DNA of 64,000 nt from contig NZ_CP097253.1 of the NCBI RefSeq assembly GCF_023380025.1, positions 372,001 through 436,000 of the forward strand. The letters are read 5' to 3'. The translations under genes and the position numbers were made by a program. A model generated the notes under the pieces. It was given only the letters and a program-made list of their open reading frames with translations, was not told the origin of the DNA and made no database searches. Origin of the DNA: Sphingomonas glaciei (GTDB lineage: Bacteria; Pseudomonadota; Alphaproteobacteria; Sphingomonadales; Sphingomonadaceae). Numbering within the stretch: the stretch's first letter is position 1; every line of letters begins with the position of its first letter. Of the stretch, positions 47,016 to 56,552 are shown piece after piece.

Positions 47016-47960
47016 GTGATCGACGTCAGCATCATCATTCCTACCTATAATCGAGTGCAATTCCTGGGGCCTGCGGTCGATAGCGCACTGGCACAGGGCG
47101 ACGGCATCGAGGTGATCGTGGTCGACGACGGCTCGACCGACGGCACTGCAGCGCTGCTGGCCAGGTACGGCGACAGGATCCGTGTCGTGCGCCAAGCCAA
47201 TCGGGGACCAAGCGCGGCACGGAACCTTGGCGCGGAGCAGGCGCGCGGCGACCATCTGTTCTTTCTCGATTCCGACGATCTTATCGAGCCTGGCGCGATT
47301 TCCCCGCTGCTTGCCGCTGCGGAAGCGTTGGAGAGCGTACAGGTGCCCTTCGGCCGGGCCAGCATCATCGACGAGGCGGGCAGGCCCTCGACTGGCGTGG
47401 CCTATGGCTATCCCCATCTCGAGCCCGGCCATCGGCTGTCGCTGGCCGACCTGCTGACCGGCGTCATGCCCTTGTGTCTGCCCCTGCTGCAGCGCGAGCG
47501 GTTCCTTGCCGCAGGCGGCCTCGACCCCGATCTTCGCCTCGGCGAGGATCACGAACTGGCCATCAGATTGCACGACGCGGGTCTGCGCTTTGTCGCGACC
47601 GGCATCCCGGTGATCCGGGTCCGCGTGCACGGCAAGCCTCGTTTGTCGGGGGGCGACGATCGTGCCTTTGCCCGGCAATTGCTTCGGGTGTGGCAGAGAG
47701 TTTCTGGGCTGGTGCGGGACCGCCCGGATTTCGATCGTCGCGCGCGGGAGGCGCTGTCGCGGGTGATCTGGGTCGCCGGTCGCGACGCCGCGCGGGCAGA
47801 GGATCGCGAAGCCGCCGAGGCCTTGTTCGGCCTTGCACGCGAACTCGACCCACGGATCGAGCGGATCAGTCCGTGGCCGCTTCGTCTTGCTTCCAATATG
47901 CTCGGCCCGTTCCGCGCAGAACGCTTCGCTTCTGTCCTCAAGCGATTGCGGCTGGTTTAG
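47016..47960 (+). CDS. Glycosyltransferase family 2
   Basis: 314-residue GT-A enzyme. IDVSIIIPTYNRVQFLGPAV, EVIVVDDGSTDGTAALLARY, ANRGPSAARNLGAEQARGDH and the metal-binding FFLDSDDLIEPGAI are canonical, and LGEDHELAIRLHDAG holds the catalytic-base ED motif. The start is GTG 47016. It is likely followed in the same direction by the flippase and FkbM genes. Confidence 0.92.
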   Translation: MIDVSIIIPTYNRVQFLGPAVDSALAQGDGIEVIVVDDGSTDGTAALLARYGDRIRVVRQANRGPSAARNLGAEQARGDHLFFLDSDDLIEPGAISPLLAAAEALESVQVPFGRASIIDEAGRPSTGVAYGYPHLEPGHRLSLADLLTGVMPLCLPLLQRERFLAAGGLDPDLRLGEDHELAIRLHDAGLRFVATGIPVIRVRVHGKPRLSGGDDRAFARQLLRVWQRVSGLVRDRPDFDRRAREALSRVIWVAGRDAARAEDREAAEALFGLARELDPRIERISPWPLRLASNMLGPFRAERFASVLKRLRLV

Positions 47961-48075
47961 CGCCAGTGCGCCAGCGCTCTTTGACACCGCAGTCTCGCTC
48001 GACGCATGAGGGAGTACTACCCCATGCGCCCGTGGTGTTTTCCACGCTACTCGCGGCAGCCCGGGGTCACGCGTC

Positions 48076-49395
48076 GTGCGGATAATCCGATTGTTTGCGG
48101 GTAGCGCCCTGATCCAGGTCCTCGGGATGGTCTTCACCCTGGCGCTCGGTGTGCAGCTGGCCCGGTATCTCGGACCTGCAAGTTACGGGGTGTACGGGGT
48201 CGTGATGGGCGCGGTGTCACTGCTGCTCGTGCCGGCTCAACTCGGCATGCCGCTGCTGGCCCTTCGCGAGGTGCCCGTCGCGTTCACCAACCCTGACATC
48301 AATCTCGCATCGGTCTGGCGGTGGCACATGGTGCGACCGCTCCTTGCCGGTTCGCTCGTTTTTGCCCTTGCGGCGGCTTCGGCGCGGCTTCTCGACGACG
48401 GCGGAAAGATTACGTCCAGCACGGCGTCGATGGCGGCGCTGCTCGGCGTTTCGCTGACGCTTCTTCCCGTCAGTGTCGGTCTGCTGCGAGGCCTGGGCCG
48501 CAACGTGACCGGCCAGATGATCGAGCTGACGCTGAAGCCCGCCCTTACTGCTGCGGCGCTGGCTGCAGTCTTCCTCGCGACTAGCAAGCTGACGATCGAA
48601 GGTGCCCTGTTGGTCCAACTCGCCGTGACCTGCCTATGCCTGGCATGGGCGGGGGGCGCCTTCTTTCGCGTCCGGCCTCACGAACGATCGGGGACAGAAC
48701 CCTATCGCCTGACGTCCTGGATCCCGGTTGCCGCCGCGCTGTCCGGTAACCAGCTGTTTGCCGCGATCAACGGCAATTACCCCATCCTGGTGGCGAGCTT
48801 CTTTGTCTCCCCCGAAGGGCTGGGAATCCTGCGGGTCGCGCTGTCGAGTTTCGCCATCGTCGCTCTTCCGACGGCGATCGCCAGCATTGCCGCCGCCCCC
48901 GCGATCTCGCAGGCACTCACGGCCGATGCCCGATCGCACCTCGACGACCTCCTGTCCTTTGCAACGCTTGCCGGTTTTGCCGCGACACTGGTCGGGATGG
49001 TCGTCCTCCTGCTTGCCGGGGAGGCCCTGATCGGATGGGTGTTCGGCAATGAATACCGGCCGGCGATCCAACCGCTCCTGATCCTCGGTGTGTCCCAGAT
49101 CGTCGTGACCGCCTTCGGCGTGACGGGCGTGTACCTGGCCATGAGTGGACGCGAGCGAGTCGTGCTGAAGGCGTTCGCTGTCGCGGTCCCCGCGGGCATC
49201 CTCACGTCGCTGCTGCTGGTTCGCGATTTCGGCGGCGCCGGAGCGGCCTGCGGCACAGTCGCCATGGCCGCGGTCTGGCATTTCTACGTGTTCGTCGTAG
49301 AGCGCGAGGCGATACGAGGCGCTCCGCTTTCCCTGGTCGGCGCGATCCGGCACTTGCTGACAAGAACGGGCACACCCCATGCGAAACCTAGCTAG
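48076..49395 (+). CDS. Oligosaccharide flippase (Wzx/MOP superfamily)
   Basis: 439-residue protein with about twelve hydrophobic segments. FAGSALIQVLGMVFTLALGV, ARYLGPASYGVYGVVMGAVS, LLVPAQLGMPLLALREVPVA and GVSQIVVTAFGVTGVYLAMS are typical for Wzx-type lipid-linked oligosaccharide translocases. It would move undecaprenyl-linked repeat units across the inner membrane for the EpsG-like polymerase. The start is GTG 48076 with only a weak SD. It overlaps the FkbM gene by 17 bp. Confidence 0.88.
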   Translation: MRIIRLFAGSALIQVLGMVFTLALGVQLARYLGPASYGVYGVVMGAVSLLLVPAQLGMPLLALREVPVAFTNPDINLASVWRWHMVRPLLAGSLVFALAAASARLLDDGGKITSSTASMAALLGVSLTLLPVSVGLLRGLGRNVTGQMIELTLKPALTAAALAAVFLATSKLTIEGALLVQLAVTCLCLAWAGGAFFRVRPHERSGTEPYRLTSWIPVAAALSGNQLFAAINGNYPILVASFFVSPEGLGILRVALSSFAIVALPTAIASIAAAPAISQALTADARSHLDDLLSFATLAGFAATLVGMVVLLLAGEALIGWVFGNEYRPAIQPLLILGVSQIVVTAFGVTGVYLAMSGRERVVLKAFAVAVPAGILTSLLLVRDFGGAGAACGTVAMAAVWHFYVFVVEREAIRGAPLSLVGAIRHLLTRTGTPHAKPS

Positions 49396-50125
49396 ACGAG
49401 TGCTGGAGCCGATCCGCAAGAACGGCATCCTCGATGTTCCCACGGCTGTCGCGAAGGGAAGAGTCGAGCAGCGCCATTTGCGCGGCAAGGACGTGCGATG
49501 GCTGATCACCAATCGCAATGACGAGGTCCAGCTCAGGCAGCTTGCCGAGGGTTTCTACGAGGCCAATGAACTCATCCAGTTGGCGGAGGACGTCGGACCC
49601 CGGGCCAGGGTGCTCGACGTCGGAGCCAATATCGGCAACCATTCGATCTTCTTCCACCAGCACATGGAAGCCCGATCGCTGACCCTGGTCGAGCCGTTCG
49701 CGCGGGCCCGGACCCATCTCCTCGCCAACCTCGCGCTAAACGCTGCCGAGGTGGCGCACATCGACCTGCATGCGGTCGCGCTGGGAGCACGGGACAGTCG
49801 GGGCGAGATCGTCGAGCCGAGCCATTTCAACCTCGGCATGACAAGGGTGGCCGAGACCGCCACCGGGGACATCATCGTCCGGCGCGGCGACGACCTCTTC
49901 GGCGAGCGCGAGTTCGATCTGGTCAAGATCGATGTAGAGGGCAGCGAAGTCGAGGTGATCGACGGCCTCGAGCAACTGCTTCGCCGCTGCCGACCGGCGA
50001 TCTACGTCGAGGTCGGCAATCCGCTTCGCGACATCGTCGTCGACAAGCTGATCGGGCTGGGTCTTCGCCTAGTGCGGGAAAAGGAAGCCTATGGCTCCCA
50101 GCGCAACCTGACGTTTGCGCGCTGA
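49379..50125 (+). CDS. FkbM-family methyltransferase
   Basis: 248-residue SAM-dependent O-methyltransferase of the FkbM type. RVLDVGANIGNHSIFFHQHM (SAM motif), LTLVEPFARARTHLLANLAL and DLVKIDVEGSEVEVIDGLEQ are characteristic. In polysaccharide clusters these usually O-methylate a sugar. It starts inside the end of the flippase gene, indicating coupled translation. Confidence 0.92.
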   Translation: MRNLARRVLEPIRKNGILDVPTAVAKGRVEQRHLRGKDVRWLITNRNDEVQLRQLAEGFYEANELIQLAEDVGPRARVLDVGANIGNHSIFFHQHMEARSLTLVEPFARARTHLLANLALNAAEVAHIDLHAVALGARDSRGEIVEPSHFNLGMTRVAETATGDIIVRRGDDLFGEREFDLVKIDVEGSEVEVIDGLEQLLRRCRPAIYVEVGNPLRDIVVDKLIGLGLRLVREKEAYGSQRNLTFAR

Positions 50126-50146
50126 GGCCTGATCCGGCGGGTAGTT

Positions 50147-51142
50147 CTAGCGGTCGAAATGGCTCCGGAACCACTGCACAAACTGCGGCACGCCCTCGTC
50201 TAGGCCCGTACGGGCGGCGAAACCCGTGTCGCGGGTGGTGATCGCGGTGTCGGCATAGGTGTCGACCATGTCGCCCGGCTGCATCTCGGCATGCTCGACC
50301 AGTGCGCTGCGGCCGGTCGCCTTCTCGATCAGCGCGACCAGCTTGCCGAGTTCCTCCGAGCGGCTGTTGCCGATGTTGTAGACCGCATGGGGCGAGAAGC
50401 TGCCGCCCGGCTTTTCGGCTCCGTCGGCGAGCGGTGGCCGGTCGATGACACGGATGATGCCGTCGACGATATCGTCGATGAAGGTGAAGTCGCGCCGCAT
50501 CCGTCCGTGGTTGAATAGGCGGATCGGCCGTTCGGCCAGAACTGCATCGGTGAACAGCCACATCGCCATGTCGGGCCGCCCCCACGGCCCGTAGACTGTG
50601 AAGAAGCGCAACCCGGTCTGGGGAAGGGCGAACAAATGGGCGTAGCTTTCGCTAAGCAGTTCGTCCGCCCGCTTGGTCGCGGCGTAGAGCGACAGCGGCC
50701 GGTCGGCGCGCGCGTCGACCGACATCGGCAGGGTGCTCCCGCCGCCATAGACCGAGGAGGAACTGGCATAGACGAGGTGATCGACCTTCCGATGCCGCGC
50801 CAGTTCGAGGATGTTGGCGTGGCCGACCAGGTTGGAACGGATGTAGGTGGCGGGCGATTCGAGGCTGTAGCGAACCCCGGCCTGCGCCCCGAGGTGAATG
50901 ATGCGATCGATCTCGACCCCGGCCAGCGCCGCGTCCAGCGCTTCGGCGTCGGCGAAGTCGAGGCGGTGGAAAGTGAAATGGCCGCCGGCTTTCTCGAGTT
51001 CGGCCAGCCGCGCCAACTTCAGCGCCGGATCGTAATAATCGTTGAGGCTGTCGACACCGACCACGCTCTCGCCGCGGGCCAGCAGCGCACGGGCGACGTG
51101 CATGCCGATGAAGCCCGCGCAGCCGGTGACGAGGATCGGCAC
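50147..51142 (-). CDS. UDP-glucuronate 4-epimerase-like NAD-dependent epimerase
   Basis: 331-residue extended SDR. ILVTGCAGFIGMHVARALLA, GVDSLNDYYDPALKLARLAE, IHLGAQAGVRYSLESPATYI, the LSLYAATKRADE active site and GLRFFTVYGPWGRPDMAMWL are the usual signature of GAE/LspL-type epimerases, which make UDP-galacturonate from UDP-glucuronate. The start is GTG 51142, ten bases after the ugd stop, so the two steps are co-expressed. Products could feed the extracellular glycan or the uronic-acid glycosphingolipids of sphingomonads. Confidence 0.93.
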   Translation of the reverse strand: MPILVTGCAGFIGMHVARALLARGESVVGVDSLNDYYDPALKLARLAELEKAGGHFTFHRLDFADAEALDAALAGVEIDRIIHLGAQAGVRYSLESPATYIRSNLVGHANILELARHRKVDHLVYASSSSVYGGGSTLPMSVDARADRPLSLYAATKRADELLSESYAHLFALPQTGLRFFTVYGPWGRPDMAMWLFTDAVLAERPIRLFNHGRMRRDFTFIDDIVDGIIRVIDRPPLADGAEKPGGSFSPHAVYNIGNSRSEELGKLVALIEKATGRSALVEHAEMQPGDMVDTYADTAITTRDTGFAARTGLDEGVPQFVQWFRSHFDR

Positions 51143-51152
51143 CGCAGCCGCC

Positions 51153-52469
51153 TCAGCCTTGAAGCTCGCCGCGCCCGATCCCGCGGTAGGTCAGCCCGGC
51201 GCGAAGCACGTCCGAAGGCTCATAGACGTTGCGCAGGTCGACCAGGTGGTTGCCCCGCATCACGGCGGCAATGCGCCTCAAGTCCAGCGCGCGAAATTCG
51301 TCCCATTCGGTGACCAGCACCAGCGCATCGGCGCCAGTGGCGACCGTGTAGGCGTCCTCGGCGAAGGTGACGCCCGGCAGCATCGGCTCGGCCTGCTCGC
51401 GGCCAACCGGATCGAAGGCGACCACTTCGGCGCCGCCTTCCTGCAGGCGCCGGATCAGCGCCAGGCTGGGAGCATCGCGCATGTCGTCGGTGTTTGGCTT
51501 GAAGGTCAGGCCGAGGACGCCGACCTTCTTGCCCTGAAGCTCGCCGCCCAGCACGTCGCGGACGCGGTCGGCCATCGCCGCTTTGCGGGCGTCGTTGACC
51601 TCGACCACCGAGCCGACGATCCGCATGCCGACGCCTTCCTTTTCGGCGGTCTGCAGCAGGGCCAAAGTGTCCTTGGGGAAGCAGCTGCCGCCATAACCCG
51701 GGCCAGCATGGAGAAATTTGGGACCGATCCGGTTGTCGAGGCCGATCCCGCGGCTGACTTCCTGGACGTCGGCGCCGACCGCTTCGCACAGGTCGGCGAT
51801 CTCGTTGATGAAGCTGATCTTGGTCGCAAGAAACGCGTTGGCGGCGTACTTGATCAGCTCAGCCGTGCGCCGACCGGTGAACAGGATCGGAGCCTTGTTG
51901 AGGAACAGGGGGCGATAGACCTCACGCAGCACGTCGCGGGCGAATTCGTCCTCGGCGCCGACCACGATCCGATCGGGGATCTTGAAGTCGCGGATCGCCG
52001 CGCCCTCGCGCAGGAATTCGGGATTGGAAGCGACGCTGGTGCCCTCGGGCGCGCCGTTTTCGTGCAGGATGCGGGTGATCTCGTCGCCAGTACCGACCGG
52101 GACGGTCGACTTGGTGACGATCACGGCCTTCCTCGTCAGCGCGCCGGCGATCTCCTTGGCGGCGGCGTAGACGAAGCTCAAATCGGCATGGCCGTCGCCG
52201 CGCCGGGCCGGGGTGCCGACCGCGATGAACACGGCGTCGGCGTCGCGGATTCCCTCAGCAAGGTCGGTGGTGAACTTCAACCGGCCATTCCCGGCATTAT
52301 GCTTGACCAGTGCCTCGAGCCCCGGCTCCCAGATCGGCATGCGGCCGGCGAGCAGGCCCTCGATCTTTTCGGGTACCTTGTCGACGCAGGTCACGTCATG
52401 GCCGAAATCCGCGAAGCAGGCCCCCGAAACCAGACCCACGTAGCCGGTGCCGATCATGCAGATGCGCAT
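51153..52469 (-). CDS. ugd: UDP-glucose 6-dehydrogenase
   Basis: 438-residue enzyme that oxidises UDP-glucose twice to UDP-glucuronate. MRICMIGTGYVGLVSGACFA binds NAD; KSTVPVGTGDEITRIL, SNPEFLREGAAIRDF and the catalytic Cys in GYGGSCFPKDTLALL are present, as is GLTFKPNTDDMRDAPSLALI. It supplies substrate for both the UDP-xylose synthase (43981) and the 4-epimerase next to it. Divergent from the amidotransferase gene with a 122-bp gap. Confidence 0.97.
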   Translation of the reverse strand: MRICMIGTGYVGLVSGACFADFGHDVTCVDKVPEKIEGLLAGRMPIWEPGLEALVKHNAGNGRLKFTTDLAEGIRDADAVFIAVGTPARRGDGHADLSFVYAAAKEIAGALTRKAVIVTKSTVPVGTGDEITRILHENGAPEGTSVASNPEFLREGAAIRDFKIPDRIVVGAEDEFARDVLREVYRPLFLNKAPILFTGRRTAELIKYAANAFLATKISFINEIADLCEAVGADVQEVSRGIGLDNRIGPKFLHAGPGYGGSCFPKDTLALLQTAEKEGVGMRIVGSVVEVNDARKAAMADRVRDVLGGELQGKKVGVLGLTFKPNTDDMRDAPSLALIRRLQEGGAEVVAFDPVGREQAEPMLPGVTFAEDAYTVATGADALVLVTEWDEFRALDLRRIAAVMRGNHLVDLRNVYEPSDVLRAGLTYRGIGRGELQG

Positions 52470-52591
52470 ATGCTTTTCACTCGTCCCTGAACTTGCCGCC
52501 GCGCACTAGCGGGGCAGCCCGCCGATGGCTAGGCCGCAGCCCAACCGCCCGCGCTTCCCACCCGTAGCCACCCACGGTAGAGGCTCGGTCC

Positions 52592-54562
52592 ATGTGCGGT
52601 ATCGCGGGAATACTTGGCCCCTCAGCAGGCGACGAATGGCTTCTGGAAGCCATGGCGGGACCGGTCCGGCACCGCGGCCCGGATGCCGGGGGACTGTGGT
52701 CCGACCGCGAGGCGGGTATCGGCCTCGCCCATCGCCGCCTGTCGATCGTCGACCTCAGCCCGCACGGCGCCCAGCCGATGGCCTCCTCCGACGGGCGGCT
52801 GGTGCTGAGCTACAACGGCGAGGTCTACAATCATCGCGAACTGCGCGCCGAGCTGGAAGCGGCCGGCGCGGCGCCGCCCGGGGGGTGGCGCGGCCATAGC
52901 GACACCGAGACGTTGGCCGAGGCCATCGCTCATTGGGGCCTCGCCGCGACGCTCGAACGGGCGAGCGGCATGTTCGCGCTGGCGCTGTGGGACAAGAGCA
53001 GCCGCACGCTCAGCCTTGTACGCGACCGGTTCGGCGAGAAGCCGTTATATTACGGGTGGATCGGCAAGGATCTTGCGTTCGGGTCGGAGCTGAAGTCGCT
53101 TCGCGTGCTGCCGGGCTTTGCCGGCGAGATCGACCGCGAGGCGGTGGCGGGGCTGTGCGCGCGGTCGTACATTCCCGCGCCGCTTTCCATCTATCGCGGA
53201 ATCTTCAAGCTGCTTCCGGGCTGCATTCTCGAAGTGACCCCGGGCGCCGCGCCACGTCGGTCTGCACCCCGTGTCGGCGAAGCGGGGCAGGGGCTTCGGC
53301 TGACCCGTTATTACGACTATCCGGCGGTTGTCGCGGCCGGGCTTGCCGACCCGATCGCCAGCGAGGCGGAGGCCCTCGATGCCGCGGAAGCTGCGCTGCG
53401 CCGGGCGATCTCCGACCAGGCGGTGGCCGATGTTCCGGTCGGCGCTTTCCTGTCGGGCGGGTTCGACAGTTCCGCCGTGGTGGCCCTGTACCAGCAGGTC
53501 TCGAGCGGCCCGGTCCGGACCTATTCGATCGGCTTCACCGAAAAGGGCTTCGACGAGGCGCCGCACGCCCGCGCGGTCGCCGCCCACCTCGGAACCGAGC
53601 ATCACGAACTGTACGTCTCGCCCCGCGAGGCGATGGAAGTGCTGCCGCTACTCCCGGCCATGTATGACGAACCGTTCGCCGACAGTTCGCAGATCCCGAC
53701 CTTCCTGGTCAGTCGCTTTGCCAAGCAGGATGTGACGGTGGCGCTGACCGGGGATGGCGGCGATGAGCTGTTCGGGGGCTACAACCGCCACGTCATCGGC
53801 CCGGCCATGTGGAAGCGGCTGGCGCCGATCCCGGCCCGAGTTCGCGCTCTGGGTCGGCCGCTCGGCAACCTGCCGCAGCGCTGGTTCGAATTGCTGGTGC
53901 GAAGCGGCCCGCGCGGCAGCGGCGCGGCGCGCATCGCCAAGGGCCTTCGGGTGGCGACCAGCGCCCGCTCGCCCGACGACGTCTACCGCGCCTTCATCGA
54001 CGAATGGGCCTTCGAGCGCAGCCCGGTGCTCGGCGCGGCGCCGGTGCCCGACATCGGCTTCGCGCTCCACGGTGCCAGCCCGGCGGAACGGATGATGCTG
54101 GGCGACGCGCTCGGCTATCTGCCCGACGATATCCTGTGCAAGGTCGACCGGGCGTCGATGGCCGTCAGCCTGGAGACGCGGGTGCCATTCCTCGACCACC
54201 GGCTGGCGGCGGTGGCGGCGCGGATCCCGATCGGAATGAAGATCGCCGACGGCCGCGGCAAGCTGGTCATCCGCAAGATGCTCGACCGTTACGTCCCGCG
54301 CGAGCTGACAGATCGGCCCAAGGCCGGCTTCGGAATCCCGGTCGGCGAATGGCTGCGCGGGCCGCTCAAAGGCTGGGCCGACGACCTGCTGTCCGAGGAG
54401 CGCTTGCGCCGCGGTGGGCTGTTCGACGTCGCGGCGATCCGCCGCCGCTACCAGGCGCACCAGGCCGGGCACCGCGACAGCACGGTCGCCTTGTGGTCGG
54501 TGCTGATGTTCGAAGCCTGGCTAGAAGCGCAGGACGCCGGCTCGCTGTCACGCGCCGCCTAG
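52592..54562 (+). CDS. asnB: Asparagine synthetase-like glutamine amidotransferase
   Basis: 656 residues. A class II glutaminase domain starts MCGIAGILGPSAGDEWLLEA (Cys2 nucleophile), with VRHRGPDAGGLW, LAHRRLSIVDLS and LSYNGEVYNHRELRAELE. The AMP-forming synthetase domain has the PP-loop FLSGGFDSSAVVALY, LTGDGGDELFGGYNRH and DRPKAGFGIPVGEWLRGPLK. It makes asparagine or, given its place among uronic-acid genes, amidates a glycan carboxylate. No lasso-peptide partner genes adjoin it. Its stop overlaps that of the ABC gene (CTAG). Confidence 0.9.
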   Translation: MCGIAGILGPSAGDEWLLEAMAGPVRHRGPDAGGLWSDREAGIGLAHRRLSIVDLSPHGAQPMASSDGRLVLSYNGEVYNHRELRAELEAAGAAPPGGWRGHSDTETLAEAIAHWGLAATLERASGMFALALWDKSSRTLSLVRDRFGEKPLYYGWIGKDLAFGSELKSLRVLPGFAGEIDREAVAGLCARSYIPAPLSIYRGIFKLLPGCILEVTPGAAPRRSAPRVGEAGQGLRLTRYYDYPAVVAAGLADPIASEAEALDAAEAALRRAISDQAVADVPVGAFLSGGFDSSAVVALYQQVSSGPVRTYSIGFTEKGFDEAPHARAVAAHLGTEHHELYVSPREAMEVLPLLPAMYDEPFADSSQIPTFLVSRFAKQDVTVALTGDGGDELFGGYNRHVIGPAMWKRLAPIPARVRALGRPLGNLPQRWFELLVRSGPRGSGAARIAKGLRVATSARSPDDVYRAFIDEWAFERSPVLGAAPVPDIGFALHGASPAERMMLGDALGYLPDDILCKVDRASMAVSLETRVPFLDHRLAAVAARIPIGMKIADGRGKLVIRKMLDRYVPRELTDRPKAGFGIPVGEWLRGPLKGWADDLLSEERLRRGGLFDVAAIRRRYQAHQAGHRDSTVALWSVLMFEAWLEAQDAGSLSRAA

Positions 54563-56217
54563 GCGAGACGACCCGACTCGAGGCGGACGATCCGGTCGCA
54601 GCCGGCGAGCATGGTTTCGCGGTGGGCGATGAGGAGGATGGTGGTGCCGCGCTCCTGCAGGCGGTCGAGCGCGCGCAGGACATGCGCTTCGCTACCCGGA
54701 TCGAGCGCACTGGTCGCCTCGTCGAGTATTAGCAGCGGCGCCGGCTGGTAGAGCGCGCGGGCCAGCGCCAATCGCTGCCGCTGACCGCCCGACAGTAACT
54801 GGCCTCGATCACCGACCCGGGTCGCAAGACCGTCCGGCAAGGCAGCGACGAGGTCCTCGAGGCCCGTCAGCCGCACTGCTTCGTCCACCCGGCGCCTGTC
54901 GGGCTCAGGATCCATGAATGCGATGTTCGCTAGCAAGGTGGTGTCGGCGACGAACGGCGCCTGCGGGACATGCGCGACGTTGCGCTGCCATGCCGGTATC
55001 AGCTCTCGCGAAAGCGGGGTGCTGTCGATCAGCAGCCGCCCGTGCGAAGGCTGGAGCAGGCCCATGACGAGGTCGGCCAGCGTGCTCTTGCCGCTGCCAT
55101 TGGGGCCGACCAGCGCGACTCGCTCGCCGCGGCGAATGTGGAGGTCAATCCCCGCCAGCGCCGGCTGGTCGCGGCCGGGATAGGTGAAGCTGACCTCCTC
55201 CAGCCCGATCCCGGTAGCGAACGGCAGGGTAGGGGGCGGGGGCGAGAGATCGAGGTCGGGCTCGGCCAGCAGGGCGGCCATACGCTTCTGGATTGCCCCG
55301 GTCGCCGTCAGTGCGTTGACGCTCAGATTGACCACCTGCAGCAGCGGAAGCAGGCGCTGGGCGCCGAGGCCGAGCGCGGCAAGCGTCGGCAGCGCCGCGG
55401 CGATCCCGCCCTCGCGACCAGCTAGCCACCACGCGACCAGAGCAAGTGCCACGAGGCCGACGCTTTCGACCAGGATGCGGGGCAGTCCCGTCGCGATCAG
55501 CAGGCGGGTCCGTGCTTCGGCCATTCGGCGGTCGATCCGCCGGAATCGCTCTGCCGCCTGGCCGCGCGCACCGGACAGGATTAGCTCGCGCATTGCACCG
55601 ACATTCTCCTGCACCGCCGCGATGCGATTCTCGAACCCGTCGCCAAGCTCGTCTCCGGCCTGCTTCAGGCTGCCCCGGACCAGCAGGTTCGACGCCAGGA
55701 ACAACAGGGTGAGCAAGCCCGCCGCAGCCAATGCCGCGGGGGCGTCGAACCACAGCAGTCCGGCGAGGATGCCAAGCGCCAGCACCGCGGCTCCGGCGGC
55801 CTGGAGCAGCGGCAGCAGCACCGAGTAGAGCCACTGCTCGCTATATTCGATCGCGGCGAGGGGCCCGCTGGTCCGGGCCGCGACGTGGGTCGGCCAGTCA
55901 CGCCCCAGCACCCGCCGCTGGACGGCGACAATCAGCCGGTGGCCGGTATCGAAGGCCAGCCGCTGGGTCAGGGTCAGCAGGGCATAGCGGATCGCGCCGG
56001 CGGCCAGTGCTGCGGCGACGAACAGCAGCGCGGCGAGCCCGTCGGTGCCGCTGCCGGCGCCGTCCAGCCAGTCCCTGATCAGGGCGACGAGCGCCGCCAG
56101 CAGTGCGAATTCGAACAGGCCGCCGGCAATCGTCGCCAGCGCCAGCAGCCACAGCCGCCGCTGGCCGTCGGCCGGCAGAGCGGCGAGGACCAGCCGCAGC
56201 GAGGTGAGCGGGGTCAT
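54559..56217 (-). CDS. ABC exporter with fused membrane and ATPase domains
   Basis: 552-residue half-transporter. The transmembrane part (about 1-310) has LALATIAGGLFEFALLAALV, LLPLLQAAGAAVLALGILAG and VESVGLVALALVAWWLAGRE. The ATPase has Walker A ALVGPNGSGKSTLADLVMGL, signature LLSGGQRQRLALARALYQ, Walker B LLILDEATSALDPGSE and an AHRE H-loop. ATG 56217 overlaps the upstream stop (ATGA); the longer reading is discounted. Lipid, glycolipid or oligosaccharide export is likely from context. It is joined to surE and the small membrane protein gene. Confidence 0.88.
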   Translation of the reverse strand: MTPLTSLRLVLAALPADGQRRLWLLALATIAGGLFEFALLAALVALIRDWLDGAGSGTDGLAALLFVAAALAAGAIRYALLTLTQRLAFDTGHRLIVAVQRRVLGRDWPTHVAARTSGPLAAIEYSEQWLYSVLLPLLQAAGAAVLALGILAGLLWFDAPAALAAAGLLTLLFLASNLLVRGSLKQAGDELGDGFENRIAAVQENVGAMRELILSGARGQAAERFRRIDRRMAEARTRLLIATGLPRILVESVGLVALALVAWWLAGREGGIAAALPTLAALGLGAQRLLPLLQVVNLSVNALTATGAIQKRMAALLAEPDLDLSPPPPTLPFATGIGLEEVSFTYPGRDQPALAGIDLHIRRGERVALVGPNGSGKSTLADLVMGLLQPSHGRLLIDSTPLSRELIPAWQRNVAHVPQAPFVADTTLLANIAFMDPEPDRRRVDEAVRLTGLEDLVAALPDGLATRVGDRGQLLSGGQRQRLALARALYQPAPLLILDEATSALDPGSEAHVLRALDRLQERGTTILLIAHRETMLAGCDRIVRLESGRLA

Positions 56218-56552
56218 CTGCCCCGGCCGCTCATCAGCCGCGGCCGACACCTTGCCGCCCACAGCAAAAGGGTGGGGAGCAGCATCGTCCCGACTAAGTC
56301 GCGCAGGCCTTCCCCGACTTGCAAGCCGAGCGAAGGCCAGCGTTCGAACCACAGGTCATAGGCTTCGTTGGTCAGTTCCATTCCCAGCACGATCAGCCAC
56401 GGCCACTTGCTGGCGAGCGAGGTACGGAGCAGCGCGGCAAGGACCATCTGCAGGATTACCCCGCCCATCACGTGCAACGTGTCCATCGGCCAGCCGGTGG
56501 CGTGTCGCACCAGCTCCTTGACGTGGAACCACACCGCCGGGTCGAAGCTCAT
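56214..56552 (-). CDS. Small membrane protein, function unknown
   Basis: 112 residues with two or three hydrophobic segments (MGGVILQMVLAALLRTSLAS, WPWLIVLGMELTNEAYDL, LRDLVGTMLLPTLLLWAARC). FHVKELVRHATGWPMDTLHV and ELTNEAYDLWFERWPS look conserved in style. Both ends overlap neighbours by ATGA: its start with the surE stop and its stop with the ABC start, so it is translated with both. No domain is recognised. Confidence 0.75.
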   Translation of the reverse strand: MSFDPAVWFHVKELVRHATGWPMDTLHVMGGVILQMVLAALLRTSLASKWPWLIVLGMELTNEAYDLWFERWPSLGLQVGEGLRDLVGTMLLPTLLLWAARCRPRLMSGRGR

